This document shows positions 53,593 through 62,729 of a stretch of 64,000 nucleotides of DNA, piece after piece. The notes beneath the pieces are model-generated. The model saw only the letters and a list, made by a program, of their open reading frames with translations. It was not told the origin of the DNA and did not search any database. The position numbers and the translations under genes are program-made. Position 1 is the first letter of the stretch, and each line of letters begins with the position of its first letter. This stretch comes from an uncultured Muribaculum sp. (GTDB lineage: Bacteria > Bacteroidota > Bacteroidia > Bacteroidales > Muribaculaceae), in assembly GCF_910583865.1 (NCBI RefSeq), contig NZ_CAJTYX010000002.1:62001-126000 (forward strand). Direction: 5' to 3'.

Positions 53593-54807
53593 TTATAGAT
53601 TGTGAAGATTATGGCCCATGCGATCCTTCTTGGTGCGCATGTAACGTAGGTTGTAGGGATTGGGCTGAATCTCGATGGGAACATTTTCCACCACCTCAAG
53701 ACCATAGCTCTGCAATCCGACTCTTTTCACTGGATTATTGGTCATGAGGCGCATCTTGCGTACTCCTATCTCGCGAAGTATCTGTGCACCTACGCCATAG
53801 TCGCGCTCATCGGCAAGATGGCCGAGGCACACGTTGGCTTCGACGGTGTCCATGCCGTTTTCCTGTAGTTTATAGGCCTTCATTTTTTCCATGAGTCCTA
53901 TGCCGCGCCCCTCCTGGTTGAGGTAGACCACAGCACCGCGTCCTTCACGTTCGATCATCCGAAGGGCCGTGTGAAGCTGGTCGCCGCAGTCGCACCGCAT
54001 GCTTCCGAATATGTCGCCAGTAGCACATGATGAGTGCACACGCACGAGCGCCGGCTCGTCGCTTCCGGCAAGATCACCCTTGATTATGGCGATATGTTCC
54101 AGTCCGTTGCTTTTCTGGCGGAACGGGATAAGGCGGAAATGCCCGTAGGCGGTTGGCATGTCTACCTCGACACCCTTTTCGACGAGCGATTCCTGCTTGA
54201 GGCGATATGCGATGAGGTCGGCGATGGAGATGAGCTTCAATCCCCATTCGTCGGCACGTCGGCGAAGTTCGGGCAACCTTGCCATAGTGCCGTCGTCGCT
54301 CATGATCTCCATGAGTGCGGCGACTGGTTGCAGACCGGCAAGACGAGCCAGATCCACAGCGGCCTCCGTGTGGCCCGAGCGGCGCAATACTCCCTTATCT
54401 TGGGCATAGAGCGGATTGATGTGGCCCGGACGGCCGAAAGTGGCCGGTGTCGATGCCGGATCGGCAAGAGCGCGGATTGTGGCCGCACGGTCATGTATGC
54501 TGACGCCGGTAGAACATCCCTCAAGTTTGTCTACTGTTACGGTGAACGGAGTGCCGAGCATCGATGTGTTGTCGGCGACTTGATGGTCAAGTTCAAGCTC
54601 TTTGCATCGGGAGATGGTGAGCGGGGCACATAACACGCCACGGGCATTCTTCAACATGAAGTTGACTTGCTCCGGAGTTATCTTCTCGGCAGCCACGATC
54701 AAGTCGCCTTCATTCTCACGATCTTCATCATCGACTACGATGACAAATCGTCCTTCGCGGAAATCAGCGATTGCTTCGTCGATAGAATCAAGTTTTATAT
54801 TATCCAT
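53593..54807 (-). CDS. ribBA: Bifunctional riboflavin synthesis enzyme RibBA
   Basis: Combines 3,4-dihydroxy-2-butanone-4-phosphate synthase (N-terminal, residues 1-~205: [16 protein letters not shown], with its HTEAA catalytic helix) with GTP cyclohydrolase II (C-terminal). The zinc cysteines are C261, C272 and C274 ([19 protein letters not shown]). NQEGRGIGL completes the GTP site. 404 residues, normal. Both first enzymes of the riboflavin pathway in one chain. Confidence 0.95.
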   Translation of the reverse strand: MDNIKLDSIDEAIADFREGRFVIVVDDEDRENEGDLIVAAEKITPEQVNFMLKNARGVLCAPLTISRCKELELDHQVADNTSMLGTPFTVTVDKLEGCSTGVSIHDRAATIRALADPASTPATFGRPGHINPLYAQDKGVLRRSGHTEAAVDLARLAGLQPVAALMEIMSDDGTMARLPELRRRADEWGLKLISIADLIAYRLKQESLVEKGVEVDMPTAYGHFRLIPFRQKSNGLEHIAIIKGDLAGSDEPALVRVHSSCATGDIFGSMRCDCGDQLHTALRMIEREGRGAVVYLNQEGRGIGLMEKMKAYKLQENGMDTVEANVCLGHLADERDYGVGAQILREIGVRKMRLMTNNPVKRVGLQSYGLEVVENVPIEIQPNPYNLRYMRTKKDRMGHNLHNL

Positions 54808-54831
54808 ATAATATATTCGGGTGGATTAAAT

Positions 54832-56763
54832 TCAATGGTCGGATAGGGCGGGGGATTCAAGGAGAGACACAAGTTCATTGTCGGTGGTCAATATGTGCTC
54901 AAGCTGTTCGCGCAAGTGGCGTTGCTGGCGCAGCCCGACAATGTAAACCGGAATCCCTATCGGGAACAATATGATAAACGCCCAGCTCAGCAACTTGTTG
55001 GATGATGGTTGATAGAACCACAGGCTCAGGAGTTCCGGGAGTTCCATCAGCTTCAGTATCACCATGCGCTCACGGGAGTTTGAAAGGTAATCAACCATTT
55101 GTTCGAGTTCGGCACGAATTGTATGGAGGTTTATGGCATCATACCCTTTCAACCAGTATTGCAGATAGTTTTGTCGAGGAGGGTTGTCATTAAGGAATGC
55201 TGAGATGCGGTCATTGAGGTGATTGATTTTCTCGACTGCGGTCGGAACCTCGACCTCATTGATAACCACCTCCTTCAGTTCGAGCTTGCGGATCTGGCTA
55301 CGGCCTACGAGCTTACGGAAGAAGTTGGTGTAGGCGTCGCGGTTGAACACTGCCGAATCGTTTACTGCCTTATACGTGAAGAATACACCTAAAGGCAACA
55401 GTACGAATGTTGAAAGCCACATTCCTTCCCATACCTCAAGTCGCCCTTCTCGTGCCATCTTGTAGCCGGTGTTGTCAATGATATAGTAGAATATGAACAG
55501 GAACACCGATATGACCAGTGGCATGCCAAGGCCACCTTTCCTGATTATGGCCCCGAGAGGCGCACCGATAAAGAAGAATACAATACATGCCATTGAGAGG
55601 GTGAACTTCTTCATAAGTTCTATGGCATGCCTGCGTATGACACGGCGGTCATCGTTCATTGTATATGACCTGAACTCGAAATCCTGCCGTGAACGTTTGG
55701 CCTTGTCGAGCGCCTGGTTAAGGTAACTCTTGGTGAATGCCGGGTTGGAGCCGGAGAATATCGAGTCAAGATTCAATGGCTTGGCCATGGCAACTGGTTT
55801 CTGAGGCACGGCACGTGTACCGGTGTCAGTTGATTCGTAACGATAATAGTTGAGGCCGAAGTATCGCTGGGTCTTTATGTCGTGGCCGTAGACATCGCCC
55901 ACGCTGTCGACGCGTGCGGTGACGGAATCTATGGTGGCCTGAAGTTCGGCGATGTTTTTACCGACATACTGGTTGCGCATTCCGCTCTCGTCCATGCGGT
56001 TGAAGTTGGCGTCGAATGCTATGAGCACCTCCTTGTCGTTGAACGCCTCCCGACGGTATGGCACATTCTGTGAAGAGAACGTGGAGCCTTGCTCGCGAAG
56101 ATTTTCGAACTGCTCGCCATTCCAGAGATTGAGTATGAGGTGCGACTTGTCGTCCGTCATGCTTATCTTGCCTGAATCGGCATATATTATGGTGGCATTG
56201 TCGGTGCCTTTCGATACATTGTATATGAGAAGGTCGTGCAGTATGCCTGTCTCACGATCCTTTTGTTTGACAAAGAGATTGAATCCTGTAATCTGGTCGT
56301 AGAACACTCCTTCCGGAATCTCAAGTTCCGGTGACTTTTGCTTCATGGAATAAAGGAGGGTGTACATCTTGGCCTGGGCGACCGGCAGCACATTGTTCTG
56401 GAAGAAGAATGCACCGATAGCTACGACCACCATCAGCGCAATCAACGGCCTCATTGACTTGATGAGCGACACGCCGGAAGCTTTCATGGCGGTAAGCTCG
56501 AACTGCTCCCCGAGATTGCCGAAAGTCATCAGCGACGCAAGCAATATCGCAAGCGGGAGAGCCATAGGCACCATGGTGAGCGCCGCATAGAAGAAAAGCT
56601 CACCTATTACGCTCATTTCAAGACCTTTGCCTACAAGGTCATCGATATATCTCCAAAGGAATTGCATGAGCACGATAAAGAGGCATATCAGAAATGTCAT
56701 GACAAACAGAGGCAGAAAACTCTGTAGCATGAACAGATATAGTCGCTTTATACGTAGTAGCAT
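54832..56763 (-). CDS. LptF/LptG family lipopolysaccharide export permease
   Basis: 643-residue permease with six predicted helices: an N-terminal group (MLQSFLPLFVMTFLICLFIVL, VIGELFFYAALTMVPMALPLAI) and a C-terminal group (LSMACIVFFFIGAPLGAIIRKGGLGMPLVISV). The YjgP/YjgQ signature GAPLGAIIRKGG is clear. Periplasmic jellyroll parts lie between. It is longer than the ~360-residue E. coli proteins, with an additional C-terminal region ending near residue 643, as in Bacteroidetes. Heads the operon with ribBA, the aminotransferase and the LolE-like permease. Confidence 0.9.
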   Translation of the reverse strand: MLLRIKRLYLFMLQSFLPLFVMTFLICLFIVLMQFLWRYIDDLVGKGLEMSVIGELFFYAALTMVPMALPLAILLASLMTFGNLGEQFELTAMKASGVSLIKSMRPLIALMVVVAIGAFFFQNNVLPVAQAKMYTLLYSMKQKSPELEIPEGVFYDQITGFNLFVKQKDRETGILHDLLIYNVSKGTDNATIIYADSGKISMTDDKSHLILNLWNGEQFENLREQGSTFSSQNVPYRREAFNDKEVLIAFDANFNRMDESGMRNQYVGKNIAELQATIDSVTARVDSVGDVYGHDIKTQRYFGLNYYRYESTDTGTRAVPQKPVAMAKPLNLDSIFSGSNPAFTKSYLNQALDKAKRSRQDFEFRSYTMNDDRRVIRRHAIELMKKFTLSMACIVFFFIGAPLGAIIRKGGLGMPLVISVFLFIFYYIIDNTGYKMAREGRLEVWEGMWLSTFVLLPLGVFFTYKAVNDSAVFNRDAYTNFFRKLVGRSQIRKLELKEVVINEVEVPTAVEKINHLNDRISAFLNDNPPRQNYLQYWLKGYDAINLHTIRAELEQMVDYLSNSRERMVILKLMELPELLSLWFYQPSSNKLLSWAFIILFPIGIPVYIVGLRQQRHLREQLEHILTTDNELVSLLESPALSDH

Positions 56764-56805
56764 ATCGGATAGCTATATGTGTGATTATGTCATTGAATCA
56801 AGCGA

Positions 56806-56837
56806 CAAATTTACGCAATTCCACTCAACTTAGCAAA
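56806..56837 (-). promoter_or_regulatory. Predicted promoter of the LptG-ribBA operon
   Basis: On the minus strand TTTG (56834-56837) lies 20 nt ahead of TAAATTTG (56806-56813), an ideal -33/-7 pair. Leader of about 37 nt. Confidence 0.7.
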
Positions 56838-56942
56838 TCAAAATTCGGCGCTGCGTGTGTCGCATGCCATGGTTTGTCGTTCGGGATATATGGATGTGGT
56901 TGCTACAGTAGTATGATGATTAAACACACGTAGCAAAGAAAA

Positions 56943-56984
56943 CGACCGGAAGTCTGGTTGATGCCGTTGGCTGACTTCCGGTCG
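56943..56984 (-). terminator. Terminator after creD
   Basis: CGACCGGAAGTC (56943-56954) pairs perfectly with GACTTCCGGTCG (56973-56984). On the minus strand TTTTCTTTGC follows. Confidence 0.88.
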
Positions 56985-57012
56985 TAGTTTATAGTTAGTA
57001 CTACACCGGCTA

Positions 57013-58512
57013 TTACCAGATGCGATGATTTTTACCGTTCACTTTGAGCGATGCGTACATGATGGCAGCAAGAGCTATGAAAAGTCCGATGCTGCCGGTG
57101 AGCAGGGCATAAGTCTCAAGGCAAAGCAACACATATATGAACACATATATGATTGTCAGCAACGCTCCTATGGTCACTGCAACTTTCCGGCAACGTATCA
57201 CTCCCAGCATGTATGCGCTGACTAGACCGATGGTCATCACTGCTGCGATCAGGTAGCTTAAACCGAAACTGATGTGCTCGGACAATGAAAGCAACAGTGA
57301 ATAGAACAGTATCAGGGCCAGCCCAATGAGAAGGTACTGGAAGATATTGATTGGATGCTTCACCATAATCTCGGCAAAGAGCACGGAGATGAACGTGAGC
57401 AATATCACGATAATGGCATATTTCATGGCTCTGGATGTTTTCTGGTAGCGGTCGACCGGCACCAGCATATTGGTAACCACGGCAGAGCGTGAAATCTTGT
57501 ACGGTTTTTCGCCAACGAAGGCCTGGGGATAGTCTCGGTTTATGGAGTTTACGAGCCATTTGGCCGAAAATGTGTCGGATTTTACTGTCCGGTCGCTTGG
57601 TATTACCATTCCTGCGAATGATGGGGATTTACATAATCCCGTCATCGTTATGTCGCTTTGGGCGCCGATAGGCGTTACCCCTATCGACTGCGACCCCTTG
57701 ACATGCATGTTGATGGAGTAGGGGAACGACGATGCGAGGGAGTCGAGTCTTATAGGAGCTTGCATGCAACCGGAGGCGGATTCACCGTAGTCTCCTTTCC
57801 AGTCGCCGGGTTCGCATTGCACGATTTCTTCGCAGATGGTGTAGTCGGTATTGTTGTTGAATGTAAGGTTGACATACACATCGTCATTGGACGTGCCGTC
57901 AAGGATGTAGTCGTCAGGCCCGAGTTTCAGGGACGATATGTTTTCCACACCTTTCAGATCCCCGATGCCTATGGTCACATAAGCCTTGTCGAGAAGGAGC
58001 GTGCTGACAGGAATTCCGGTGGATTTGAGTACGTCCATGTCAAATTCGCCGCTTAATGTCGCGTCGGCATTATAAACGGTAGTCTCATATATGCCTCGGC
58101 TCAACGTCCGCGACTTTACATCGATCGATGCGTCGAGTTTGGCCGGTAGGAGCCGGATTACGCCGGTTGTATCCTTGTCGCGCTTCCCTTTGGTCACATA
58201 TGGTATTGAGATAATCGGACCGGATATGAGTTGTGGGCCGCTCCATGATTGGGATATTTCCTGTGTGGTCTCGTGCTGTCTATCCTCCCGTTCGTCATTC
58301 AGGGAATAGATAATCATGTCCGGAATGAGGAGGATGAGGGAAAGTAGTATGATGAACAGGATTTTAAGACTTACCGATTGCTGCCGGTTTCCGGCTCTCT
58401 GTGCGGCAAACTGGGGAGCCGCCTGCGGGAATCCGCTTTGTGGCCTGACGAATTGTGGAGGAGGTGGAGGAGTCTGGTTTAGGGCACCTCCGGAGGTAGG
58501 GCTGTCATTCAT
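57013..58512 (-). CDS. creD: Inner-membrane protein CreD family
   Basis: 499 residues. A Pro-rich cytoplasmic N-terminus (NQTPPPPPQFVRP), a membrane helix at about 47-66 (SLKILFIILLSLILLIPDMII), a periplasmic domain, then a C-terminal block of about five helices. SWSGPQLISGPIISIPY and GLCKSPSFAGMVIPSDR match the CreD family. Known CreD proteins protect the envelope and are tied to beta-lactam or colicin tolerance in other bacteria; the molecular role is poorly known. It is 42 nt after an AraC-type regulator gene, which probably controls it. Confidence 0.88.
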   Translation of the reverse strand: MNDSPTSGGALNQTPPPPPQFVRPQSGFPQAAPQFAAQRAGNRQQSVSLKILFIILLSLILLIPDMIIYSLNDEREDRQHETTQEISQSWSGPQLISGPIISIPYVTKGKRDKDTTGVIRLLPAKLDASIDVKSRTLSRGIYETTVYNADATLSGEFDMDVLKSTGIPVSTLLLDKAYVTIGIGDLKGVENISSLKLGPDDYILDGTSNDDVYVNLTFNNNTDYTICEEIVQCEPGDWKGDYGESASGCMQAPIRLDSLASSFPYSINMHVKGSQSIGVTPIGAQSDITMTGLCKSPSFAGMVIPSDRTVKSDTFSAKWLVNSINRDYPQAFVGEKPYKISRSAVVTNMLVPVDRYQKTSRAMKYAIIVILLTFISVLFAEIMVKHPINIFQYLLIGLALILFYSLLLSLSEHISFGLSYLIAAVMTIGLVSAYMLGVIRCRKVAVTIGALLTIIYVFIYVLLCLETYALLTGSIGLFIALAAIMYASLKVNGKNHRIW

Positions 58513-58554
58513 GATCGGTTGGTGTTTATTTAGGGACTATTTTCTTGCGAATTG

Positions 58555-59445
58555 TCATGATTTGTCGATGTCGCCCGGCGAGGAACGATACTGTCGTGGT
58601 GATACCCCGGTGATATGCTTGAAGTATTTGCCGAAAAAAGATTGATTGGCAAAGTTGAGCCGGGTGCTTATCTCTTGTATGGTAAGACCGGTGTTGCGCA
58701 ACAGTTTCTTTGATTCAAGAATCACATAGGAATCGATCCAGTCGCCGGCTGTACGTCCGCTCGCTTCCTTTATCATTGCCGAAAGGTGTTTGGGGCTGAT
58801 ATATAACTTTTCAGCGTAATAGGCTACGGAACGTTGTTCGCGGAAGTTTTCTTCGACAAGCTTTATGAACCCGAAGAGCAGTGCATCCTTGCGCCTCATT
58901 GAACCCGGAGTGCACTCTCCCATGTGTGATGAATATAGGCTGAGCGTTTCAAAAAACAGTGCTTCGAGAAGTGAACGTACTATGTCGGTGCGGAAATTGT
59001 TGCGAGATATTCCGTAGGCACGTCGTTGTATGAGATTCCGGATCTCCACTTGTTGAGCCACGTCGGCCGGAGAAAGCGATATGACGGGGTTGTCGTGAAA
59101 ATGCACTAATGATGGAAGCATCTGAGTAAGGCCCGGTATGGTTTCTCCAAAGAATCGAGTGGATACCATTATCACATGCCCTTTGAAGTCGGGAGAGGTG
59201 GAATAGCTGTGCATGACATGGCCCGGACGCATTACTATCAAGGAATTTGAGGAAAGGGAATGATTGTGATTGTCGTAGTTTAGGTTCAAAGCCCCGTGCT
59301 CGCATAGAATCGAAAGGAAAAAATCGATTTTCAATGGGAGCTGAAGCCCATTGATTTTTGATACGTCGCTGAAAATAGCGATGTTTTCAATATTTCCGGC
59401 AATGGGGGAGCCGGCAGGGATATGATCGATAGTCTTTATCTCCAT
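58555..59445 (-). CDS. AraC family transcriptional regulator
   Basis: 296 residues with a cupin-like N-terminal part and a C-terminal pair of helix-turn-helices from about residue 200: AEKLYISPKHLSAMIKEASG and IQEISTRLNFANQSFFGKYF, followed by the AraC signature FKHITGVSPRQYR. The ligand is unknown. It shares a transcript with creD, so it may sense an envelope-active compound or regulate itself. Confidence 0.92.
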   Translation of the reverse strand: MEIKTIDHIPAGSPIAGNIENIAIFSDVSKINGLQLPLKIDFFLSILCEHGALNLNYDNHNHSLSSNSLIVMRPGHVMHSYSTSPDFKGHVIMVSTRFFGETIPGLTQMLPSLVHFHDNPVISLSPADVAQQVEIRNLIQRRAYGISRNNFRTDIVRSLLEALFFETLSLYSSHMGECTPGSMRRKDALLFGFIKLVEENFREQRSVAYYAEKLYISPKHLSAMIKEASGRTAGDWIDSYVILESKKLLRNTGLTIQEISTRLNFANQSFFGKYFKHITGVSPRQYRSSPGDIDKS

Positions 59446-59474
59446 AATGCAATGTGATGCAAGTGACCTTTATA

Positions 59475-59482
59475 CAAAGGTA
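59475..59482 (-). promoter_or_regulatory. Predicted -7 box for the AraC-creD operon
   Basis: The minus strand reads TACCTTTG, a full match, 30 nt upstream of the regulator start. Confidence 0.6.
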
Positions 59483-59631
59483 ATCAATATTAACCAAATG
59501 TTACAGCAATTAATTCTTAATGAATGTTATTGTGGTGCTTTTGCTGTATTGTATGGCGTGGGGTTTTCAAGCTGACATATTACTGGTGTTGGGATGGTAT
59601 GTGAAAAAAATGTAACTTAGCGGTGTGAAAC

Positions 59632-59661
59632 CTAAGAGGTTGTTTTTAAACAACCTCTTAG
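59632..59661. repeat. 14-bp perfect palindrome upstream of the DUF6377 gene
   Basis: CTAAGAGGTTGTTT (59632-59645) and AAACAACCTCTTAG (59648-59661) flank a TT centre. It ends 32 nt before the ATG at 59694. It may be a regulatory hairpin in the mRNA leader or an operator; a TAACTTAG sequence nearby (59612 region) could be a weak -7 box. Confidence 0.75.
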
Positions 59662-59693
59662 CTTCATGGGCTTATGGTCAAACGGATTAAAAC

Positions 59694-61289
59694 ATGAAAA
59701 TAGAGACTATATCTGCATTATGTCTTGGCGTATTGCTGTCACTCACCTGTGTGTCATGCGATAGGGACGAGAGTTCTGTTTCTGTCGCACGGGATAGTGA
59801 AAGGTATGAGGGCGTGCTTGCGATGTTGGATAATGAATTGCTTGATCGGGAGGATTACATAACGTCGCGTAGCTCTCGAATCGATTCTCTTCGTTCTCTC
59901 AGGGACTCGGCTTCTGGCAGGACAGAGCTTGATTATACTGTTGAAATTGCTGAATTGTATCGTGGCTTTCTTGCTGATAGTGCCTTGGTGGAATGCCGGC
60001 GTGGAGAACTGATAGCCGGTGCGCTTGGCGATAGCATCACTGCATTCGAGATGAGGATGGAACGCATTCAACAGATGCCACTTGCCGGATTCGGACATGA
60101 GGCGGTCGTGGAATTCGAGAGGTCGAGACGTGAGGGGATGGAATTGCGTGATCAGATTATGTTTTTGCGTTCTGGGCGGCAGATGTATAGTTATATAGCG
60201 GCTCAATTTCCGAATTTTCCGGATGAGAAGCGCCGTTGGAACGACAAGGCTACGGCTTTACAGGAACGGCTCGTGGAAATGCTTGAACCGGATTCACCGG
60301 AAATGCTTCTTAATGTGGGTGAGTTGGAGTTCATGAGAGGGAACGATTCCAGAGCTTATGCAATATTGACAGAGTTGCTTGAACGCATAGACAGGGACTC
60401 GAACGTAGCCGCACGTGTCGCTTCTTTGGTCGGGCAGACCGCGGCTCGACAAGGGCGTGTGGATGAAAGCCTGTACTATCTTGCGATTTCTGCCATTGCG
60501 GATGTGCGGTCGGCCACTCGTGAAGTGACCTCTTTGCAGCAACTTGGCATAGCCCTTTATGACAAAGGCGACGTCGAGCGTGCTGACTTTTATTTGCAGG
60601 AGGCGCTTGCAAGCGCCGTTGAATGCCATGCTTCAATGCGTATGCTCCAGACATCAGAAGCGATTCCTGTGATTTCCGCAGCCGGCCGTGCTGCGGCGGA
60701 ACGCAATCGTGTGAGATTGTATTGTATTTTGGGAGTGGTGGTGATGCTTGCGGCAGGGTTGGTGGTGCTCGTCATGCGCCTTCGTCAGGAAATGCGTCGT
60801 CAGGATGCTTTGCGCAGGAGCCTTGAGAATGCGAACCATGCAAAGGAAGTGTATATGAGCGAATTCATCTCTTTATGTACGGTATATATGAACAAGCTTA
60901 ACCGGTTCTGTGAGATTGCAGCGAGGAAGATTTCTACCGGAGCCACCGATGAACTTTATCGACTTACAAAATCCGGACGTTTTGTCGAGGAACAGAGTCG
61001 CGATTTTTATGAAATATTCGATAATGCCTTTCTCCATATATATCCGGACTTCGTATCCAAGGTCAATGCCTTGTTGCGGGATGACTGCCAGATCGAGCTC
61101 GCTAAAGGGGAGAGGCTTAACACCGACCTTCGCATATTGGCATTCGTGAGGCTTGGAGTGGAGGAAGGGCCTAAAATAGCTCAGGCGTTGAATTATTCGG
61201 TCAATACAATATACGCCTATCGCAACAGGTTGAGAAACCGCGCGGTTAGACGGGATACATTTGATGATGATGTCATGAATATAAGATAG
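59694..61289 (+). CDS. DUF6377-type membrane regulator with TPR region
   Basis: 531 residues. A signal peptide ends at Cys22 (LTCVSC), perhaps a lipoprotein. A periplasmic helical region (~30-330) looks like TPR repeats (YLAISAIADVRSA, LGIALYDKGDVERADFYLQEAL). One membrane segment at about 342-362 (CILGVVVMLAAGLVVLVM) leads to a short coiled coil and a cytoplasmic domain whose last part (IAQALNYSVNTIYAYRNRLRNRA) resembles a LuxR-like helix-turn-helix. Bacteroidetes carry many such one-protein transmembrane regulators. Ligand and targets are unknown. Confidence 0.82.
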   Translation: MKIETISALCLGVLLSLTCVSCDRDESSVSVARDSERYEGVLAMLDNELLDREDYITSRSSRIDSLRSLRDSASGRTELDYTVEIAELYRGFLADSALVECRRGELIAGALGDSITAFEMRMERIQQMPLAGFGHEAVVEFERSRREGMELRDQIMFLRSGRQMYSYIAAQFPNFPDEKRRWNDKATALQERLVEMLEPDSPEMLLNVGELEFMRGNDSRAYAILTELLERIDRDSNVAARVASLVGQTAARQGRVDESLYYLAISAIADVRSATREVTSLQQLGIALYDKGDVERADFYLQEALASAVECHASMRMLQTSEAIPVISAAGRAAAERNRVRLYCILGVVVMLAAGLVVLVMRLRQEMRRQDALRRSLENANHAKEVYMSEFISLCTVYMNKLNRFCEIAARKISTGATDELYRLTKSGRFVEEQSRDFYEIFDNAFLHIYPDFVSKVNALLRDDCQIELAKGERLNTDLRILAFVRLGVEEGPKIAQALNYSVNTIYAYRNRLRNRAVRRDTFDDDVMNIR

Positions 61290-61415
61290 TCCGAGTCCGT
61301 CGTGTAGAACTTTTTATGATAGAATGTGGTTATATGTTAAAAATAATGCGTGGAGATATTCTCCCTTTGACGCATGCTTATTAATGTATAACTTGGTTTT
61401 AAAGAAGTATTAATT

Positions 61416-61652
61416 ATGAAATGTAACGGAACTGTCTTTTTTACTGGACTTCTTCTTGGTGCTCTTGCCGGTGTGGCCGGAGAGCGTTATAGCCGCACGA
61501 CTATGCGCGGACGTAAGCTGCGCAGAGAGGTAAATCGCGCCTTTCTTGACTTGTACGGTAGTGCGGAGCAACAGATAGGTCGTGTAAAGGAGTTTGCTCA
61601 GGAGCACGTGGCCACGCTCGGAAAGAAAGCAGTGGATAAGGCGACCGATTGA
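61416..61652 (+). CDS. Small YtxH-like membrane protein
   Basis: 78 residues: one N-terminal membrane segment (FFTGLLLGALAGVAG), then an amphipathic basic helix (TMRGRKLRREVNRAFLDL) and a helical tail. The arrangement resembles YtxH/DUF883-type small proteins linked to stress in other bacteria. No family match is certain. Stands alone between the DUF6377 gene and rpsP, ending at a strong bidirectional terminator. Confidence 0.6.
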   Translation: MKCNGTVFFTGLLLGALAGVAGERYSRTTMRGRKLRREVNRAFLDLYGSAEQQIGRVKEFAQEHVATLGKKAVDKATD

Positions 61653-61698
61653 TAGCTGTTGAATAAAGACGGATTTTATACAAATCCTTAAATACTGC

Positions 61699-61732
61699 AA
61701 GGGTGTCCGCGCTTAATCGCACGGACACCCTT
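61699..61732. terminator. Bidirectional terminator between the YtxH-like gene and rpsP
   Basis: AAGGGTGTCCG (61699-61709) pairs perfectly with CGGACACCCTT (61722-61732), loop of 12 nt. GAGTGGTTTTTTC follows on the + strand. Confidence 0.85.
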
Positions 61733-61775
61733 GAGTGGTTTTTTCAATATCGTGAGAATCAAGTCGACTATGAAC

Positions 61776-62321
61776 TTACTCTGTGGCTGCTTCTTCAGCT
61801 GGAGCCTCTTCTGTAGCTGCGGCGGCAGCTTCAGCTGCTTTTGCTGCCTCAGCAGCTGCTATCTCGGCCTTTTTCTTGGCCAATGCTTCAGCTTTCGACT
61901 TGTTTACGGCTTCTTCAGCTTCCAGGCGAGCCTTTAGGGCTACTTCCTTCTTGGAGGCCATATCGGCTTTCATTGCGTCAACGTCAGCCTGGCGCTTCTG
62001 CTTCCAGGCGTCGAAGCGACGCTGCGCCTCGGCCTCGTCAAATGCGCCTTTCTTGACACCGCCCTGAAGATGCTTCATGAGCAGTACGCCTTCGTGGCTG
62101 AGAATGCTACGCACGGTGTCGGTGGGCTGTGCGCCTACGTTGAGCCAATACAAAGCCCGCTCGAAGTTCAATGTTACTGTAGCAGGATTAGTGTTCGGAT
62201 TATAAGAACCTATCCTTTCAATAAATCTACCATCTCGTGGTGCCCTGCTATCGGCGATTACAATGGGGTAAAACGCATAGTTCTTGTGACCATGACGCTG
62301 TAATCTGATTTTGGTTGCCAT
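61776..62321 (-). CDS. rpsP: 30S ribosomal protein S16 with long C-terminal extension
   Basis: 181 residues starting [20 protein letters not shown], the universal S16 N-terminus. The conserved core ends at about residue 80 ([11 protein letters not shown]). The remaining ~100 residues are a Lys/Glu/Ala-rich helix, ending in an Ala/Glu-only stretch, an extension common in Bacteroidetes S16. The frame is open 66 codons upstream, but that part covers the promoter, so 62321 is the start. Single gene; in many bacteria it is followed by rimM and trmD, which are absent here. Confidence 0.95.
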   Translation of the reverse strand: MATKIRLQRHGHKNYAFYPIVIADSRAPRDGRFIERIGSYNPNTNPATVTLNFERALYWLNVGAQPTDTVRSILSHEGVLLMKHLQGGVKKGAFDEAEAQRRFDAWKQKRQADVDAMKADMASKKEVALKARLEAEEAVNKSKAEALAKKKAEIAAAEAAKAAEAAAAATEEAPAEEAATE

Positions 62322-62388
62322 TAAATAAATTATTTGTGGTTTTGTATTGTTGCGTTTCCGATCAGCTCTGTAAACCGGAATTGCGCCG

Positions 62389-62419
62389 CAAAGGTACTGT
62401 TTTATCTCGGAATTACAAA
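62389..62419 (-). promoter_or_regulatory. Predicted promoter of rpsP
   Basis: On the minus strand TTTG (62416-62419) lies 19 nt ahead of TACCTTTG (62389-62396), a near-ideal -33/-7 pair. Leader of about 60 nt. Confidence 0.75.
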
Positions 62420-62445
62420 ATCGGATTGACACGGATTTTGTAATT
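62411..62445. repeat. 12-bp inverted repeat over the rpsP -33 region
   Basis: AATTACAAAATC (62411-62422) and GATTTTGTAATT (62434-62445) flank an 11-nt spacer. The left arm covers the predicted -33 box, so a protein bound here would block or help rpsP transcription. Confidence 0.7.
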
Positions 62446-62551
62446 GCAAATTCCAAAGGATTGAATTGGCTTGAATAACATAAGAATTGGACGCAGGTTC
62501 GGTTATGATTCGTTAACAAAAGGAAGCGGCTGAAGGTAATAATCCGTGTTG

Positions 62552-62567
62552 AAGTTTGCGCAAACTT
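62552..62567. repeat. 16-bp perfect palindrome between rpsP and ppdK
   Basis: AAGTTTGCGCAAACTT has no spacer, the form expected of a site bound by a dimeric regulator. It lies 75 nt before the ppdK -7 box. Confidence 0.7.
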
Positions 62568-62641
62568 AGTCTTGACAGGACAAAAATAAGGCGATACGAT
62601 ATTTTCTTGTGAAACAATTTCGCTATTACAAAGAATAACGC

Positions 62642-62649
62642 TAAATTTG
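62642..62649 (+). promoter_or_regulatory. Predicted -7 box for ppdK
   Basis: TAAATTTG matches TAnnTTTG. A TTTC at 62618-62621 lies 20 nt upstream as a weak -33. Leader of about 75 nt. Confidence 0.6.
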
Positions 62650-62729
62650 CGTTACATCTCTTCTACGTATCGAAGAATATGCAATAACCAAAAATTAAAT
62701 AAGTTTAACTTTTTAACCAATAAGACCAA

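Larger units (their letters stand above)
62322..62729. other. 408-bp gap between rpsP and ppdK with divergent promoters and palindromes
   Basis: No gene seen. It contains the rpsP promoter (62389-62419, -), a 12-bp inverted repeat over its -33 end (62411-62445), a 16-bp perfect palindrome (62552-62567) and the ppdK -7 box (62642-62649). Confidence 0.7.

Noticed and set aside
62322..62519. N-terminal extension of rpsP by 66 codons
   Set aside because: The extension covers the predicted promoter and the inverted repeat, and S16 proteins begin at MATKIRL-like sequence.
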